Source: Pyropia yezoensis
Lineage: Eukaryota > Rhodophyta > Bangiophyceae > Bangiales > Bangiaceae
NCBI GenBank assembly: GCA_009829735.1
Contig: CM020620.1
Span: 20,930,020 to 20,994,019 of the forward strand
Length of the DNA: 64,000 bases
Reading direction: 5' to 3'
Within the stretch, counting starts at the first letter, position 1, and the number at the start of each line of letters is the position of its first letter. The position numbers and the translations under genes were made by a program. A model generated the notes under the pieces. That model worked only from the letters and a program-made list of their open reading frames with translations. It made no database searches and had not been told where the DNA came from. Positions 62,249 through 64,000 of the stretch are shown here, piece after piece.

Positions 62249-64000
62249 ATGGCGGGTGAGCCGAGTCGGCCTTTGTCCCCGTCTCCGACGTCTCTGTCGG
62301 ACAAGCGACGGACGGGAGAGGAGGCCCTCGGGACTGAGGAGTCTCTCAGCCGGGGGTCGGCCATGGAGACGACTCGTCCCGGGCGAGGGTCGGAGGCGGC
62401 CGCCTCAGCCGTCCCCGCCCCATCACCTCCTACTGCCCCCTCGGCCGTGGTCCCACCGGGGGATGGGTCTTCCAACCCGGTGGCGGAAGGGGATGTGACT
62501 CCCATCCCCCGCCTTCCTGAGTCACGGCTGCTACTCCCGCCGCGGCCCCGTCCTCCTATGGGGCCCCGAGCCTGGGCGCCTCCCAAGTCAGTCGGGGAGC
62601 TTCCCGACTGCAAGCTCAAGGATGTCTACTTGATCATCCCCGAGCCACGGCGGACCGACGTATGGTACCGCCGGACTCGTCGGTACCCCAACCAGGTGAC
62701 TCTACCTGATGGGGTGGTCTGCGACCTACCAGCGCTACTCTGCCTGGCGGACGCGCCTGAAGTCCAGGCGTTGTCAACCTCCCTCGCCTTGGGGTCGGGC
62801 GACAAGGAGATCGACGACACCCACGCGGTGGTGTCTACCGAGTGGTGTGCCCTTCCCCGTCCCTACCTGGGCGGAGAGGACGCCCACGCCCAACACGGCG
62901 TGGTGCGAGAGGAGTTCCGACTCCGGGGCTCCTCGGGCTTCCTCATCCACGGGTCGCGGGTGGAGTTCACCCACGTACCTCTGGAGGAGCGTGAGCACCA
63001 GTACCCTTTTCTCCCAGGGTGGTGGGAGACAGTGGAGGTACCTTGTGGGTTTCCGGCTCGGATCCCCCTCCTCGTTGCCTACTTTGGCTCCGTGCTACGC
63101 TCCAGCTCGGAGGGTAACCGGGTCTTCGCCTACCTCGCCACGCACTGGGTGGTCGTGGTGACTCGGGGCTGGTACTCCGATGTAGTCCATCGGGGTTACC
63201 TGTGGCACCTCCCACCGGCTCTGGTGGAGGGTATGGAAACCCTTGGCTTCCACTGGTTAGCCTTGGGCGCGGGGGACCTGGCTCCGTTCCTCCTTAAGGG
63301 TATGGTCACCCTGCACAATCGACTCGATTGGGCGCAGCTGGAACCCTTCCTCCGCCGCAACAAGCGTCCAGAGCCGGGGTTGGAGAGTGAGCCACCCCGG
63401 GAGTTCGTCCATGTCACCCATACTCTGGTGCAGGGACAGCTGTTCTTGCGTGAGGGGTTGGGGGACTCTTCCCTTCCCTACGCAGAGGGGGTTACTCCCT
63501 CTACGTCGCCCCCTGGCTCTGGGTGGGCGACATCATCGGCGACGACTCGTCGTGGTGCTCATCGAGGAGCCCCTCGAAGCCGCGGGCGAGCTGTGCCGAC
63601 GACTTCCCCGCGGGTCGCGACTCCGACCTCGGGGGGTGTGGAGCCGACTCAGGCTCCACCCTTCCAGTTCCTCGAGCCCTTCCCCGACGTGGCGTTGGGT
63701 TCGCTACGGGTCCGAACTCCGGTACCCATGCCGATTGCGCGTGGCGTTGGCGAGATGCTTCCCAACTTGGGAGCCATCATGTATGACGCCACGGTGGAGG
63801 CCTCACTCGTGGCCTCCCTTGACACGTTGGCTTGGGTCACCCGGCGTGTCAGTCACTTCCTCGCGTCGGGCGACTCAGCCACGGCGCGACAGTCATTGGC
63901 AGCTGAGGTCACTCGCCTCGCGGTTGGACACGAGTTTGTCCAACGGCTGCTGTCGACTCAGCAGCAGCTTCCGCGTCACGGAGGGAGTACCTCCGGACAT
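62249..64000 (+). CDS. Homolog of the gypsy antisense protein, runs off window
   Basis: The ATG at 62249 opens 584 codons without a stop to the window edge. After a disordered N-terminus of about 115 residues comes a globular region collinear with the protein encoded at 36598-38541. Paired blocks include VEVPCGFPARIPLLVAYFGS with VEVPYGFPALLPRLLDHFGS, LATHWVVVVTRGW..GYLWHLP with LATQWLLEVMSTW..GMLWHLP, LREGLGDSSLPYAEGV with LREGLGIGDYPYAPGV, and LPNLGAIM with SPNLGATL. Identity outside these blocks is low, so this is a distinct lineage. If the gene is again antisense to a gypsy element, that element lies on the minus strand with most of it right of the window. No known domain is recognised. 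Confidence 0.8.
   Translation, partial: MAGEPSRPLSPSPTSLSDKRRTGEEALGTEESLSRGSAMETTRPGRGSEAAASAVPAPSPPTAPSAVVPPGDGSSNPVAEGDVTPIPRLPESRLLLPPRPRPPMGPRAWAPPKSVGELPDCKLKDVYLIIPEPRRTDVWYRRTRRYPNQVTLPDGVVCDLPALLCLADAPEVQALSTSLALGSGDKEIDDTHAVVSTEWCALPRPYLGGEDAHAQHGVVREEFRLRGSSGFLIHGSRVEFTHVPLEEREHQYPFLPGWWETVEVPCGFPARIPLLVAYFGSVLRSSSEGNRVFAYLATHWVVVVTRGWYSDVVHRGYLWHLPPALVEGMETLGFHWLALGAGDLAPFLLKGMVTLHNRLDWAQLEPFLRRNKRPEPGLESEPPREFVHVTHTLVQGQLFLREGLGDSSLPYAEGVTPSTSPPGSGWATSSATTRRGAHRGAPRSRGRAVPTTSPRVATPTSGGVEPTQAPPFQFLEPFPDVALGSLRVRTPVPMPIARGVGEMLPNLGAIMYDATVEASLVASLDTLAWVTRRVSHFLASGDSATARQSLAAEVTRLAVGHEFVQRLLSTQQQLPRHGGSTSGH

Overview
This window is nuclear DNA from a eukaryote. Genes have GT-AG introns, the sequence is extremely GC-rich with long G/C homopolymers and Ala/Gly/Pro-coding triplet runs, and every recognisable mobile element is of a eukaryotic class. 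The composition and gene style look most like a bangiophyte red alga (Porphyra/Pyropia type). That assignment is inference; no taxonomic marker gene is present.

Layout. 1-2508 is low-complexity DNA ahead of a small secreted Cys-rich protein (2509-3225). 4358-11198 is bounded by 42-nt inverted repeats, each flanked by TA. It holds a spliced zinc-knuckle gene, about 3.3 kb of GC-rich tandem arrays, and an IS630/Tc1-mariner DDE transposase on the minus strand. 11569-13116 is a dead pogo/Tigger (CENP-B type) transposase split by a tRNA-derived insertion. 14205-20014 is a decayed Ty1/copia element on the minus strand. 20333-39348 is a Ty3/gypsy chromovirus with LTRs beginning TGTGGCA and ending TGCCACA, GGGGG target duplications, gag, pol with a chromodomain, and an extra gene on the opposite strand. 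39435-44650 is a tyrosine-recombinase (DIRS/Ngaro-like) retroelement with split direct repeats. 45855-58171 is the host-gene block: an alpha/beta hydrolase (minus), a BolA-like protein (plus, 3 exons), a tetraspanin-like membrane protein (minus), glyoxalase II (minus, 2 exons) and a SIRT6-type sirtuin (plus). 58308-60700 is a truncated relative of the gypsy element. 62249 to the window end is an open frame homologous to the gypsy element's opposite-strand gene.

Assembly warning. The 9.14 kb just left of the 500-N gap (19491-28631) is repeated just right of it (29132-38274), starting and ending exactly at the gap. This looks like two overlapping contigs that were not merged. The two gypsy copies are most likely one element of about 9.4 kb. 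Frameshifts in the left copy are probably sequencing errors at a contig end.

Most interesting signals: (1) a previously unnamed (to me) protein family encoded antisense to a gypsy retrotransposon, with a second diverged member at the right edge; (2) many odd palindromes with a CAA(C/G)TTG core scattered through that retroelement, independent of reading frame; (3) the large TA-flanked DNA transposon carrying a zinc-knuckle passenger gene.
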